Below, one piece after another: positions 40,803 through 51,444 of a stretch of DNA of 64,000 nucleotides (its first letter is position 1; each line of letters starts with the position of its first letter). The notes under the pieces are model-generated. The model was given only the letters and a program-made list of their open reading frames with translations, was not told where the DNA came from and made no database searches. This stretch comes from Bacillus vallismortis. Its GTDB lineage: Bacteria; Bacillota; Bacilli; Bacillales; Bacillaceae. The position numbers and the translations under genes are program-made. The DNA is taken from NCBI RefSeq assembly GCF_004116955.1, contig NZ_CP026362.1:3172501-3236500 (forward strand), written 5' to 3'.

Positions 40803-42110
40803 ATGACTGAAATCATACTAAAGTATAAAAACTTTTTTTCCACTCTTGTTCGATGGATCTTGTTCGGAAGCCTTATTGGCATCATTGTGGGCTCGACAAC
40901 AACTTTCCTTTTAGAGACAAACGATTATCTAGGAGAAGTGCGGGAAAAAAGGGATTGGCTTATTTTCCTTCTCCCTTTAGGGGGAGTGATCTTAGGGTAC
41001 ATCTATATGAACTATGGAAAGGTATGGCTGAATCACACATTACATGACACTGCTGAATTGAACAATCTAGTGATAGACGGGGTTCATGGCAAGAAAGTGG
41101 TCCCGCGGAGAATGGGACCTATCGTCTATTTGGGAACCTTCATAACAGTCTTTTTTGGCGGATCTACAGGAAGAGAAGGGGCGGCTGTCCAAATGGGAGG
41201 AAGCATCGCCGCAGCAGTACACAAGTTTTTTCGTTTAAACATATTCGACAGTAAAATGTTCATCATGAGCGGCATAAGCGCCGGGTTTGGCGCCGCCTTT
41301 GGAGCTCCCATAACAGGTACTGTTTTCGGAATGGAAATGGCTGCATTAGGAAAGCTCAAATTCGAAGCACTTGTTCCTTGCCTGGCGGCCAGCTTTGCCG
41401 GTCACTTTATGACTACAGCAGCCTGGGGGCATAAACACGAAGAATTTATGATACAAAGTGTGCCGCAGCTATCTGTTATGACGTTTATTAAAGTGATTCT
41501 CGCAGCTGTTATCTTCAGTTTATTAAGTGTTTTATACTGCCAAATGAGACACGGTATACAAACATTTTCTGAGAAGCTCTTCAATAAAAACCATATGAAG
41601 AGAGCCTTTGTTGGCGGAATCATCATTGTGGCCTTAACGCTAATAGCAGGTTCTCAAGATTATAATGGCCGCGGATTAGACATGCTGCAACAATCCTTTA
41701 AAGAAGAAGTGCCTCCTTTTGCCTTCCTCGCCAAACTGGTTTTTACAGCGGTTACGCTTGGAACCGGCTTTGTTGGCGGAGAAGCCATACCTTTATTTTT
41801 CATGGGGGCAACATTAGGAAACACCATACACACATTCATGGATTTACCCATGTCATTTCTCGCTGCATTGGGATTAATCGCTGTTTTTTGCGGAGGTGCC
41901 AATACCCCTTTAGCAGCCTTCCTATTGGCAATGGAGATGTTTCACGGAAAGGGGCTGGAATACTTTTTTGTTGCTTGTATCGTGAGTTATATATGTTCAG
42001 GACACCATGGACTATGGCCTTCACAAAAAATATACGAGCCTAAGAGCAGGTTATATCATATTCCTCACGGAGAAACCATTAAGAATGTTGAAAAGAAAAA
42101 GAAGTCTTAG
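40803..42110 (+). CDS. CLC-F-type fluoride/proton antiporter-like channel protein
   Basis: A 435-residue CLC-family membrane protein with about ten hydrophobic segments. The region ELNNLVIDGVHG followed by PIVYLGTFITVFFGGSTGREGAAVQMGG matches the CLC-F subtype, where a NNL-type motif replaces the GSGIP loop of chloride CLCs; the second half shows GFVGGEAIPLFFMGATLG and GGANTPLAAFLLAMEMF. CLC-F proteins export fluoride against toxicity. The ATG at 40803 follows AAAGAGGG. It stands where amhX and ycgA occur in 168 and is followed by a YetF-type gene. The Lys-rich C terminus is cytosolic. Fluoride specificity is inferred from motif only. Confidence 0.83.
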   Translation: MTEIILKYKNFFSTLVRWILFGSLIGIIVGSTTTFLLETNDYLGEVREKRDWLIFLLPLGGVILGYIYMNYGKVWLNHTLHDTAELNNLVIDGVHGKKVVPRRMGPIVYLGTFITVFFGGSTGREGAAVQMGGSIAAAVHKFFRLNIFDSKMFIMSGISAGFGAAFGAPITGTVFGMEMAALGKLKFEALVPCLAASFAGHFMTTAAWGHKHEEFMIQSVPQLSVMTFIKVILAAVIFSLLSVLYCQMRHGIQTFSEKLFNKNHMKRAFVGGIIIVALTLIAGSQDYNGRGLDMLQQSFKEEVPPFAFLAKLVFTAVTLGTGFVGGEAIPLFFMGATLGNTIHTFMDLPMSFLAALGLIAVFCGGANTPLAAFLLAMEMFHGKGLEYFFVACIVSYICSGHHGLWPSQKIYEPKSRLYHIPHGETIKNVEKKKKS

Positions 42111-42243
42111 ACAGACTGGCAGAAATAAAGCAGCTTGCTGCATGTGGATTCCGCTTGAGACGATGAAGAATAGAATAAAAAATATAACCCACAATAAAAA
42201 CAGCGCAGGAAGATATTGATTGGTTGAAAAGAGGGGATGTTTT

Positions 42244-42843
42244 TTGGATTTAAACTTCATATGGAAATCTATAGTAGTTGTGGCAGGAGGAGTTATTATT
42301 TTGCGGTTAGCTGGGAGAAAATCCGTTTCTCAGCTTACGGTAGCTCAGACTGTCATGATGATCGCTGTTGGATCATTAATTATTCAACCTGTTGGCAACA
42401 GGAACATTTGGATTACCATGCTGATTACGTTTTTAATGGTGCTCACGCTTCTTTTTATTGAATCTATCGTTATGAAATCAGATGCCCTTGAGACGTTTAT
42501 TTATGGAAAATCATTGATCGTAGTCGAAAACGGAAAAGTGAATGAAAGGAATTTAAAAAAGCTGCGATTAACGGTTGATATGCTTGAAGTAAGACTGAGA
42601 CAACAAAATATTCAGCACTTCGCTGATTTACAATGGGCTACAATTGAATCCAACGGCCAGTTAGGTTATATGTTAAAATCTGAAAAACAGTACGCCACGA
42701 AAGAAGATATTCAAATGCTAAAATCGCTGATTGAATCGCACCAATCTAAACCCTCCAACGAATCCGCAACACCTGCAAATAATATATTTACGGAAGTGAA
42801 AGATAGAAAGCATAAAGAAAAACCGAAAGACCATTTGGATTAG
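42244..42843 (+). CDS. YetF/DUF421-family membrane protein
   Basis: A 199-residue protein of the DUF421 (YetF/YrbG) family: N-terminal membrane helices (about 5-20, 36-50, 57-75) with the family motif RLAGRKSVSQLTVAQTVMMIAVGSLI, then a soluble DUF421 domain (ENGKVNERNLKKLRLTVDMLEVRLRQQNI...VQWATIESNGQL) and a charged tail. Function is uncertain; relatives in spore formers affect germination or spore sensitivity. I choose TTG at 42244, 10 bp after AGAGGGG; a longer frame begins at TTG 42220. It lies 133 bp after the CLC gene, probably co-transcribed. Same family as B. subtilis yetF, ydfR, ykjA and yrbG. Confidence 0.8.
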   Translation: MDLNFIWKSIVVVAGGVIILRLAGRKSVSQLTVAQTVMMIAVGSLIIQPVGNRNIWITMLITFLMVLTLLFIESIVMKSDALETFIYGKSLIVVENGKVNERNLKKLRLTVDMLEVRLRQQNIQHFADLQWATIESNGQLGYMLKSEKQYATKEDIQMLKSLIESHQSKPSNESATPANNIFTEVKDRKHKEKPKDHLD

Positions 42844-42915
42844 GATAAAGTGATAAGTGACTATGTCATCATAACCTTTTAACTCACTTCTCTCTTTTTT
42901 CTGAAGGAAAAAATG

Positions 42916-42946
42916 GAAGGCTGTCGAGAATTACTCGGCAGCCTTC
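42916..42946. terminator. Terminator between the YetF-type gene and opuAC
   Basis: GAAGGCTGTCGAG / CTCGGCAGCCTTC, a 13-bp stem with one mismatch pair, with T-rich sequence on the minus side (CCATTTTTTCC). It ends the convergent opuA operon. Confidence 0.88.
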
Positions 42947-42953
42947 ATTGTCT

Positions 42954-44683
<1,730 letters not shown>

Positions 44684-44684
44684 C

Positions 44685-45941
44685 TTACTTCACCTCCTGT
44701 ACAGAAGGATCTTGTGTTTGTTCGTCAGTGCCTTCAGCATTGATATACTCGTTATTGCCAGCAAGTGCGCCAATCAGTGCGCCTTTTACGACAATCCCTT
44801 TCATTCTTTGCTTCTCATCTGTTACCGCAATTGGAATATTTGCGTCAGAAACCACATCAAAAATCTCTGTCAGATACGTATCTTCTGGCACAGTCGTAAA
44901 TTCTGTATTCAAGATATCTTGAAGTGACAAATCAGACTCAGCCGCTTTTTTCGCATCAGACGCATAGATAACACCTAACAATTTCTTTTGTTTATCCACT
45001 GCGTAAATCGAGGAGATGCCGAGATTTTTCATCAATGTCAAAGCTACGCGAGGCCCTTTATCAATCCGCACCGTTTCAGCGCGTTTCATAATATGGCCTG
45101 CTGTGAGGACTTTAGATAAATCAACATCCTCGACGAATTTCTCAACATATTCGTTAGATGGATTCATCAGGATTTCTTCAGGCGTCCCGATTTGAACAAT
45201 GTTACCATCCTTCATGAGAACAATTCTGTCGCCGATCCGCAACGCTTCGTCCAAGTCGTGCGTAATAAAGATAATCGTTTTTCCGACATTATCGTGAAGA
45301 TCAAGGAGCTCATCCTGCATATCTTTACGAATCAAAGGATCAAGCGCACTAAACGCTTCGTCCATCAGAAGGATGTCCGGATCATTCGTCAACGCGCGGG
45401 CAAGGCCGACACGCTGCTGCATTCCGCCGGAAAGCTGGTCAGGATATTGCTGTTCAAATCCTTCAAGCCCGACAAGCTTAAGGGACTCAAGCGCTTTTTG
45501 CTGACGCTCTTGTTTGTCTATACCTTGAAGCTCCAGCCCGTATTCCGTGTTTTCAAGTATCGTTCTGTGCGGGAATAGAGCGAACTTTTGGAAGACCATG
45601 CTGATTTTTTTCCGTCGGACTTCCCGGAGCTGTTCTTTAGACATATTTGTTATCATGTCACCATCAATGTAAATGTTTCCGGCAGTCGGTTCAATCAAAC
45701 GGTTTAGCAGCCGCACTAATGTTGATTTACCGCTCCCTGATAGACCCATGATGACAAATATCTCACCATCATACACATCAAAATCTGCCTGATTTACCCC
45801 AACGGTTGATCCAGTCGCTTTCAGGATCTCTTTTTTTGTCTTTCCGTTGGCAAGCATTTGAGCTGCTTTCTTTGTTTGTTTCCCAAAAATTTTAGATACT
45901 TTCTCAACTTTTATCTTAATTGGTTTCTCATCTACACTCAT
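44685..45941 (-). CDS. opuAA: OpuAA, glycine betaine ABC transporter ATPase
   Basis: A 418-residue ATPase. Walker A GLSGSGKST, signature LSGGMQQR and Walker B ILLMDEAFSALD are followed by two tandem CBS domains (about 280-395), which in OpuA sense ionic strength or c-di-AMP. The ATG at 45941 (MSVDEKPIKIK) follows GGAGGGAAAAT; the longer frame to 46001 lacks a site. It heads opuAA-AB-AC, an osmostress-induced operon. Confidence 0.95.
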   Translation of the reverse strand: MSVDEKPIKIKVEKVSKIFGKQTKKAAQMLANGKTKKEILKATGSTVGVNQADFDVYDGEIFVIMGLSGSGKSTLVRLLNRLIEPTAGNIYIDGDMITNMSKEQLREVRRKKISMVFQKFALFPHRTILENTEYGLELQGIDKQERQQKALESLKLVGLEGFEQQYPDQLSGGMQQRVGLARALTNDPDILLMDEAFSALDPLIRKDMQDELLDLHDNVGKTIIFITHDLDEALRIGDRIVLMKDGNIVQIGTPEEILMNPSNEYVEKFVEDVDLSKVLTAGHIMKRAETVRIDKGPRVALTLMKNLGISSIYAVDKQKKLLGVIYASDAKKAAESDLSLQDILNTEFTTVPEDTYLTEIFDVVSDANIPIAVTDEKQRMKGIVVKGALIGALAGNNEYINAEGTDEQTQDPSVQEVK

Positions 45942-46566
45942 ATTTTCCCTCCATATTAAGCAATCTTTATAACCGTAACATTTATGTAACATTTCATACA
46001 AACAGCATATACTCTTTTATTCTGTATCATTTCTTTATATTCTTTATTATAGCTCTTTGACCTTATGAATACTCCTAAATACTCTTTAATCCTTGTTTAT
46101 TAGTGCCTATTGCAGATAAAATTCAGGCTTTTTCTACTATTAAGCGCTTACAGTAAATTTATTTTGTTTTTTATTTCATGACTTCTGACACTCTGATTGG
46201 AAAAATAAGTTGATTGGTTTGCAGTTTCAAGACGAGAAACAGTAAAATGCTGTCTGATGAATCGAGACATGTTATTATTCGTACGCTTGATTACAACGGA
46301 AAAGAACTCGCTGACGTATGCATGCAGTATTGTTAAAAACACAGCATCATCCCCATGTGAGGCGGAGTGAACGGACCTCGGAAAAATTGGTAGGCGAAAT
46401 AGGATTTCTCAACGCATATGTGTTTCATTGTGGCAATGCGGCTAGGAACCATCAATCAAAACATACAGCATTTTTTCTAGCTGCCAGACAACAGGAAAGA
46501 GGTTAAACGCCCCTCCGCAGCCCGGATGGAAATGTAAAAAAGCACCTCAGTCGCGAGGTGCTTTTC
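45942..46566. other. Gene-free region opuAA to niaP (yceJ/yceK missing)
   Basis: A 625-bp region. At its left are the opuA leader and promoter area, including a 9-bp direct repeat GTAACATTT at 45975-45983 and 45986-45994 (11-bp period). From about 46150 to 46510 both strands carry only short frames (for example 46148-46342 minus, 46318-46506 plus) with no recognisable product. In 168, the MFS gene yceJ and the ArsR gene yceK lie here by memory; I could not recognise remains of either. The right end is the niaP terminator. Confidence 0.6.
46535..46565. terminator. Terminator of niaP
   Basis: AAAAGCACCTC-AGTCGCG-GAGGTGCTTTT, 11 bp of perfect stem with T tails on either strand; on the minus strand it overlaps the end of the niaP coding region's 3' flank. 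Confidence 0.88.
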
Positions 46567-47769
46567 CTATTCAAGCTCAGTTTGTTTCGTTTCTTTTCCC
46601 ATAATCAAAATACAAGCAACCGCGAGTAAGATTGCAATGCAAAAGATTGTAAAGATGACCGAAAAGGAAATATGGCGGGCTGCGAGCGTTCCAACGAGCA
46701 GCGGCCCGAGGATGCCCCCGATTCTTCCAAATGCCGCTGTCGTTCCTGAACCTGTGGCGCGAATCGCTGTCGGGTATTGCTCTGGGGTATAGGCATACAG
46801 GACGCCCCACGCACCAAGATTGAAAAACGATAACAGCATTCCGGCTGCAAGCAGAAGGCCTAAGGAATCCGCCGTGCCAAAGAAATAGGCGCTTCCTGCT
46901 GTTCCAATCAGGTAAAAGACCAGTATCCACTTCCGTCCCGCTTTTTCAATCAGCCACGCGGCAGAAAAATAGCCTGGAAGCTGAGCCAGCGTCATCAGAA
47001 GGACATATTCAAAGCTTTCAATCATGCTGAAACCTTTGAGCAGCATGACACTCGGCAGCCATAGGAACATGCCGTAATAAGAAAACACCACGCAAAACCA
47101 AACGATCGACAGCATCACGGTCGACCGTATATACCGTTTTGCCCAAACGCTTTTTACATTCTCCCATACCGATGTCTTTTTGGCTGAAAGCGACTCATAT
47201 TTTGGCGAATCAGGCAGACTCGTCCGCAGGTACAGAGCGTAAAAAGCCGTCAGTGACGTCAACAGCAGGGCGGCCTGCCAGCCGAAGCTCGGGATCACAA
47301 AGTAAGAAATGAGTGCTGCTACGAGCCACCCTACTGCCCAAAAGCTTTCCAGAAGCACAATCACTCTGCCCCGCTTTTCAGGCGCAACCGCTTCGGACAC
47401 AAGTGTTGAAGCGACTGGCAGTTCGCCGCCAAGCCCCATTCCAATAACAAAACGCAGAATGAGAAATGCCGATAAGCTTGTCACAAAAGCTGAAATGCCG
47501 CTTCCGATGGAAAAGCACAAAAGGGTAATGATAAACACTTTTTTTCGGCCAATTCGATCAGCCAGCAGCCCAAATAAAAACGCACCCGCAGCCATGCCGA
47601 TGGAATTGACGCTTCCGATCCATTTCATTTCTTCGGGCGACAAATTCCACTCCACGTGAAGCGCAGCGATAATAAACGATAATATTCCGACATCCATTGC
47701 ATCAAACAGCCACCCCAAACCGGCGACGCCCAGCAGTTTTCGCTGGGATATAGGCTGTTGTTTTCCCAT
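46567..47769 (-). CDS. niaP: NiaP, niacin (nicotinate) transporter
   Basis: A 400-residue MFS transporter (about 12 helices) of the sugar-porter-like NiaP group. Typical motifs are GWLFDAMDVGILSF in TM1, GLLADRIGRKKVF and the PEKRGRV loop. It imports nicotinate/nicotinamide for NAD synthesis; nadE, which uses the resulting deamido-NAD, is elsewhere in the window. The ATG at 47769 follows GAGGTG; the TTG at 47778 overlaps that site. A possible NiaR operator is at 47810-47828. Confidence 0.93.
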   Translation of the reverse strand: MGKQQPISQRKLLGVAGLGWLFDAMDVGILSFIIAALHVEWNLSPEEMKWIGSVNSIGMAAGAFLFGLLADRIGRKKVFIITLLCFSIGSGISAFVTSLSAFLILRFVIGMGLGGELPVASTLVSEAVAPEKRGRVIVLLESFWAVGWLVAALISYFVIPSFGWQAALLLTSLTAFYALYLRTSLPDSPKYESLSAKKTSVWENVKSVWAKRYIRSTVMLSIVWFCVVFSYYGMFLWLPSVMLLKGFSMIESFEYVLLMTLAQLPGYFSAAWLIEKAGRKWILVFYLIGTAGSAYFFGTADSLGLLLAAGMLLSFFNLGAWGVLYAYTPEQYPTAIRATGSGTTAAFGRIGGILGPLLVGTLAARHISFSVIFTIFCIAILLAVACILIMGKETKQTELE

Positions 47770-47809
47770 TGCCAACACCTCTGATATGCAAAATCATTAC
47801 CGTTTAAGT

Positions 47810-47828
47810 TTACACCTGTCTTTACACA
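47810..47828 (-). promoter_or_regulatory. Possible NiaR operator upstream of niaP
   Basis: TTACACCTGTCTTTACACA has ACACCTGT and TTTACA elements like those I recall for the nicotinate repressor NiaR (YrxA), and lies 41 bp before niaP, near the expected promoter. The consensus is from memory, so the call is tentative. Confidence 0.4.
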
Positions 47829-47860
47829 TTGTCATTATTTAATTGATGTAAAAGAAAAAT

Positions 47861-47885
47861 CCCCGCTTATATTTCACAAGCGGGG
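47861..47885 (-). terminator. Terminator of the Ter operon after yceH
   Basis: Minus strand CCCCGCTTG-TGAAATA-TAAGCGGGG stem followed by ATTTTTCTTTT, 7 bp after the yceH stop. Confidence 0.88.
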
Positions 47886-47891
47886 GGCTTT

Positions 47892-48983
47892 TTATTGCTG
47901 CAATGCTGCTTTTTTAATATTATGCTGAAGCTCGGCAATTCGTCTTGCACCATCTTCGCGGAGGCGTTTGTTTTCTTCTTCGATTTGTTTTGTTTCCTGC
48001 ATGCCGCTGACGATCGTATTCCAAGACGATTCGATCGTTTCAATATCAATGCTTGGTCTGCCGGCCATTCTGGCTATTTCAACACTCTGGCTCGAAATGT
48101 TTTCCGCATTTCGTTTCAGCATCTCGTTTGTCCGGCGGTCAAGCTCGCTCATGGAGTCAGCCACAAGTTTTTGGCGTTTCACGGTGACAGCCTGAATAAT
48201 GCCATTTTTGAAAATCGGAATGGTGATGATGAAAGCGGAGTTAATTTTTCCGATCAGCTTCGCATTACCGCGCTGAAGAAGACGGATTTGCGGCGCAGTT
48301 TGAAGCGCCACCATTCGCGCCATATCAAGGTCGTATACCCGCTCTTCAAGCGCCTGAATGCCGTTGCGGAGCGTATCAAGCTGCATTTGCGCAAGCTGAT
48401 TTCCGCTGGCCGCTTTTTCTTCATATGAAGGGAGAATGGACTGCATTTCTTCCAGCTTCATTTGTCCGGCAACAACGTACTTTTCAAGCTCCATATAGTA
48501 ATTAATATTGTTTTCATACATTTCATCAAGCGTATAGTTTGTTTTGGTCATCTCATCTTTATATTTAGAAATCTCAACGTTGATTTTTTCAATTTCTCCG
48601 CCGAGCGTCTGGTACTTTTTAAAGATTTTCTCAATCATGCTGCCGCCGCGTTTGAAAATTTTAGCCATTAGTCCCTTTGGCTCGTCAAAATCGTTTTTGT
48701 CAAAACGGTCCATGATTTTTCCAAGCTGGGTCAGCATCGTGCCTGAGTCTGTCACGCTTGTTGTTTTCATCATCCCTAAGATGCGGTCGGAGAACTTGGA
48801 AATTTCAACGGCCGGCTCCTTTCCATACTCAAGCAGCTCCATTTGATTTTTCACGTCAATTTGTTGGACTAGCCGCCTCACCTCTGGTTCCTGGCGGAGC
48901 TGGAGACGGATATCGTCAGCTTTTTGCTGGGAAATTTCTTCGTTTTTATCGAGAACAAGCGGGTTATGGTTATCTGTTGTCAT
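47892..48983 (-). CDS. yceH: YceH, TelA-family toxic anion resistance protein
   Basis: A 363-residue soluble, largely helical TelA (KlaA-like) protein, with long coiled-coil stretches (about 120-260) and the conserved core RGNAKLIGKINSAFIITIPIFKNGIIQAVTVKRQKLVADSM-like segment around 240-285. TelA proteins accompany Ter systems and confer tolerance to tellurite and other stresses; mechanism unknown. The ATG at 48983 follows AAGGAGAG. It closes the Ter locus and is followed by a terminator. Confidence 0.93.
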   Translation of the reverse strand: MTTDNHNPLVLDKNEEISQQKADDIRLQLRQEPEVRRLVQQIDVKNQMELLEYGKEPAVEISKFSDRILGMMKTTSVTDSGTMLTQLGKIMDRFDKNDFDEPKGLMAKIFKRGGSMIEKIFKKYQTLGGEIEKINVEISKYKDEMTKTNYTLDEMYENNINYYMELEKYVVAGQMKLEEMQSILPSYEEKAASGNQLAQMQLDTLRNGIQALEERVYDLDMARMVALQTAPQIRLLQRGNAKLIGKINSAFIITIPIFKNGIIQAVTVKRQKLVADSMSELDRRTNEMLKRNAENISSQSVEIARMAGRPSIDIETIESSWNTIVSGMQETKQIEEENKRLREDGARRIAELQHNIKKAALQQ

Positions 48984-48998
48984 GCTTTTCTTCTCTCC

Positions 48999-50612
48999 TT
49001 ACTTTTGGGTAATCGTTCTGAACAGCCTTTTGACTAGGGAAGGCTCCTTATACTCCTGCTGAAACACCATGTCATCCAGCCAGTGGATATCATACTGATC
49101 CTCTTCAATAAAATGCTCAATGTCTTGGTGGCCGGGAGGATTATACATGATGATATCGATTCCGATTTCATTCAGAAACAGCAGGGCCGCGGCATCTGAA
49201 CGCGTGAGCCCGCCGCTCATTTCCGTATGATATACAACAAGTTTCGGAACGGTTTGCGCATAGTCGAACGTTTGAATCAATTTCAGCAGCTTGGCAGGCA
49301 AGTTTGTTGTTTGTTTAAACAAGTAAATTTGAACATCCTTGACTTGTTCTTGATGCATAGCCTTAAGCCGCGGGTGCCTGCACATTCTCGAAATCGTTTT
49401 GGCAATGGCGGCCTGAATGCCCGCCGGAAGCTGCTTGTACTGCCACACATTGCTTGCCATCAGCTTGTCCGGATCAATGTTCCCTTCATGGTCAAGGGCG
49501 TGGCTGTAATGAAATTGATAGTTCGATTTGATGTCTTCTGTAAACGGAAAGCTTCTGATCATTTCTGTTTCCTGATAATCGGCTAATGTATGAAGCCTGT
49601 TCCAATATTCTTTATTGTCTTTCGACACGCCCATGATTTTGGCGAATACATTTGGAATCTCGATGGAATGTTTATCGGCTTTGAAATTCGGCCGAATAAA
49701 GGCGCGCTCTTTCGCGATTAAAAACAATTCATCATAGGTCGTTTTCAGCGTAACAGACATCGGTGTGTGATCCCTGAACTGCCACGGCTTGTACAACATG
49801 GATTCCTCGTGATTCAGCACATGTTCAAATTCCTTTGTTGAGCGGTAGGCTACTGTTGATTTCCGGTCTGGTTTTTCTTTCGGAAACGGCTGAAGCTCCG
49901 AAACATCTGGGAGTTTTTCCGTAAAGCTAAGCTCCTGCTTCGGATCGACAAGCGCCAGCTGATCGGTTCCCGCCGGATGGAACAATAGGACATCGCAGCC
50001 GACTAACATCAGATAATATAAAAAATAGAGCTGGCTCTTCGTTGCGTCTCCGTACCAAACAACTTTTGGCATCTCCCGTTCTATATCGGTTTTTTCCAGC
50101 CAAGGATTCAGGTGATTCAACGAAAACTTCGAGACATCAAGCAGCACTCTCCGAAAATCAGGATGATTCAGCCCCTGCTCATGATTGTCTGCAAAGATAT
50201 GTAAAAGCGTTATCAATGCTTTTCTCAAATGGCGGTGCATGAGCGGATTCGAATGCTTCGCAATCAGCTGCTCCCCGTCCAAAAAGGCGACAAAGCGGCT
50301 GACCGACAGTCCTTTTTCTTTCTGGTTGATAGAATGAATATGCTGAAGCGCCTGAAACGTTTCCGGCGCGATTGTTTTATCAAGCGTTTCACTCAGAATG
50401 GCAATGCGATTGTTTACGGACAGTTCATACAGCTCGTTATAATAGTCCGTCTCATCAATTGGAGTGCCCAGTATTTGCCCGGCAAGGCGGGAAAACGAAA
50501 GGCCTTGGCCTGTTTTAAAGTGCTCACGCTCCGGCAATGGCTGAAACAGCACGCTTTTCCAATCCCCATCATCTGGAAACGCTTTATGAATGGTGAGTTC
50601 TTCTTGTCTCAT
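48999..50612 (-). CDS. yceG: YceG, Ter-associated biosynthetic-module protein (YceG_bac family)
   Basis: A 537-residue soluble protein that belongs to the YceG_bac family, annotated (from memory of Pfam) as a putative component of the Ter biosynthetic module. It seems to have two related halves: segments VVWYGDATKSQLYFLYYLMLVGCDVLLFHPAGTDQL and LVVYHTEMSGGLTRSDAAALLFLNEIGIDIIMYNPPGHQDIE look like repeats of the same fold. The start is the second ATG (50612), 5 bp from AGGAGG. It lies 31 bp after the HAD gene and 15 bp before yceH. In 168 it follows yceF directly, by memory. Confidence 0.88.
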   Translation of the reverse strand: MRQEELTIHKAFPDDGDWKSVLFQPLPEREHFKTGQGLSFSRLAGQILGTPIDETDYYNELYELSVNNRIAILSETLDKTIAPETFQALQHIHSINQKEKGLSVSRFVAFLDGEQLIAKHSNPLMHRHLRKALITLLHIFADNHEQGLNHPDFRRVLLDVSKFSLNHLNPWLEKTDIEREMPKVVWYGDATKSQLYFLYYLMLVGCDVLLFHPAGTDQLALVDPKQELSFTEKLPDVSELQPFPKEKPDRKSTVAYRSTKEFEHVLNHEESMLYKPWQFRDHTPMSVTLKTTYDELFLIAKERAFIRPNFKADKHSIEIPNVFAKIMGVSKDNKEYWNRLHTLADYQETEMIRSFPFTEDIKSNYQFHYSHALDHEGNIDPDKLMASNVWQYKQLPAGIQAAIAKTISRMCRHPRLKAMHQEQVKDVQIYLFKQTTNLPAKLLKLIQTFDYAQTVPKLVVYHTEMSGGLTRSDAAALLFLNEIGIDIIMYNPPGHQDIEHFIEEDQYDIHWLDDMVFQQEYKEPSLVKRLFRTITQK

Positions 50613-50643
50613 CATATCCTCCTTTCTGGTTTGTTTGTATGCA

Positions 50644-51444
50644 CTATACTTGTTTTATTCGGGTGATTCGGGATAAAACAGCTGCTGTGATTTCTTCACC
50701 TGCCATCATGCCGCTTGCTTCCGTTTTGCGTAATTCCGGACAGTGGCACAGCACCTCCCCATGAGCGGGTGCGATGCCGAAATCAGCTTCCTGAATCAGT
50801 TCAAGATCCAGCAGCGAATCTCCCGCTGTATAGATTTCATCAATTGAAAGCTTCGATTTCAGATATTCGACCGCCTTCCATTTATTAAGCGACTTCGGAA
50901 TAAAGTACAGCTTTCGCCCCTGCAGGGATACTTGCCAGCCTCTTTCAGCCCCCCACTCCTTCACAGCGGCGGGATCGATTCGGGCTATTTTCGCTTCGTT
51001 CAAGATAAGATAAACAAAATAATGATGTGCCGTTCGGGTTCTTTCAACCGCTTGCGCTACAGACAGACTTGCGATTTCTCTCAACATAGCCTCAATCGGC
51101 AGACACGATGCGAGCTGCTCTTTTATGAACTCGTCCCACTCTTTCAGAGGCTGGCCATCCTTTAAAATACAGCCGCCATTCGTAGTTACAGCATATTCGG
51201 GCACAATGTCCTGCTGAAAACAAACAATTCTCTTGTACTGCTCATTTGTGCGTGTGGTGACAGGAATAAAATAGTGATCCTTTTGAATTTGCCTTAAATG
51301 TTCTTTTGTCACTCCCGAGATGTAAGAGAGGTCACGGCCGTTCAATGTTTCGATCAGCTCAACTCCCGCTTCCTTATCTGGAATGCCGATCATGCGCCTT
51401 GAGTATATTAATGTTCTGTCTAAATCACTGGCGAATGCGTTCAT
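50644..51444 (-). CDS. HAD-superfamily phosphatase of the Ter biosynthetic module
   Basis: A 266-residue Cof-type haloacid dehalogenase hydrolase. Motif I is SDLDRTLI (7-14, the D-x-D-x-T pattern with D7 and D9), a cap domain follows, and motif IV is AGDSLLDLELI near 210-220. Its start overlaps the StiP-like gene by four bases (ATGA), so they are coupled. In Ter modules such a phosphatase is predicted to dephosphorylate the nucleotide-like intermediate. I do not recall it in 168. Confidence 0.87.
   Translation of the reverse strand: MNAFASDLDRTLIYSRRMIGIPDKEAGVELIETLNGRDLSYISGVTKEHLRQIQKDHYFIPVTTRTNEQYKRIVCFQQDIVPEYAVTTNGGCILKDGQPLKEWDEFIKEQLASCLPIEAMLREIASLSVAQAVERTRTAHHYFVYLILNEAKIARIDPAAVKEWGAERGWQVSLQGRKLYFIPKSLNKWKAVEYLKSKLSIDEIYTAGDSLLDLELIQEADFGIAPAHGEVLCHCPELRKTEASGMMAGEEITAAVLSRITRIKQV

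Noticed and set aside
46139..46154. Possible cre site TGTAAGCGCTTAAT near opuA
   Set aside because: The last two positions do not fit the consensus, it is far from either promoter, and no carbon-regulated gene is adjacent.
46318..46506. 62-codon plus-strand frame between opuAA and niaP
   Set aside because: No ribosome binding site and an unremarkable composition; no support as a gene.
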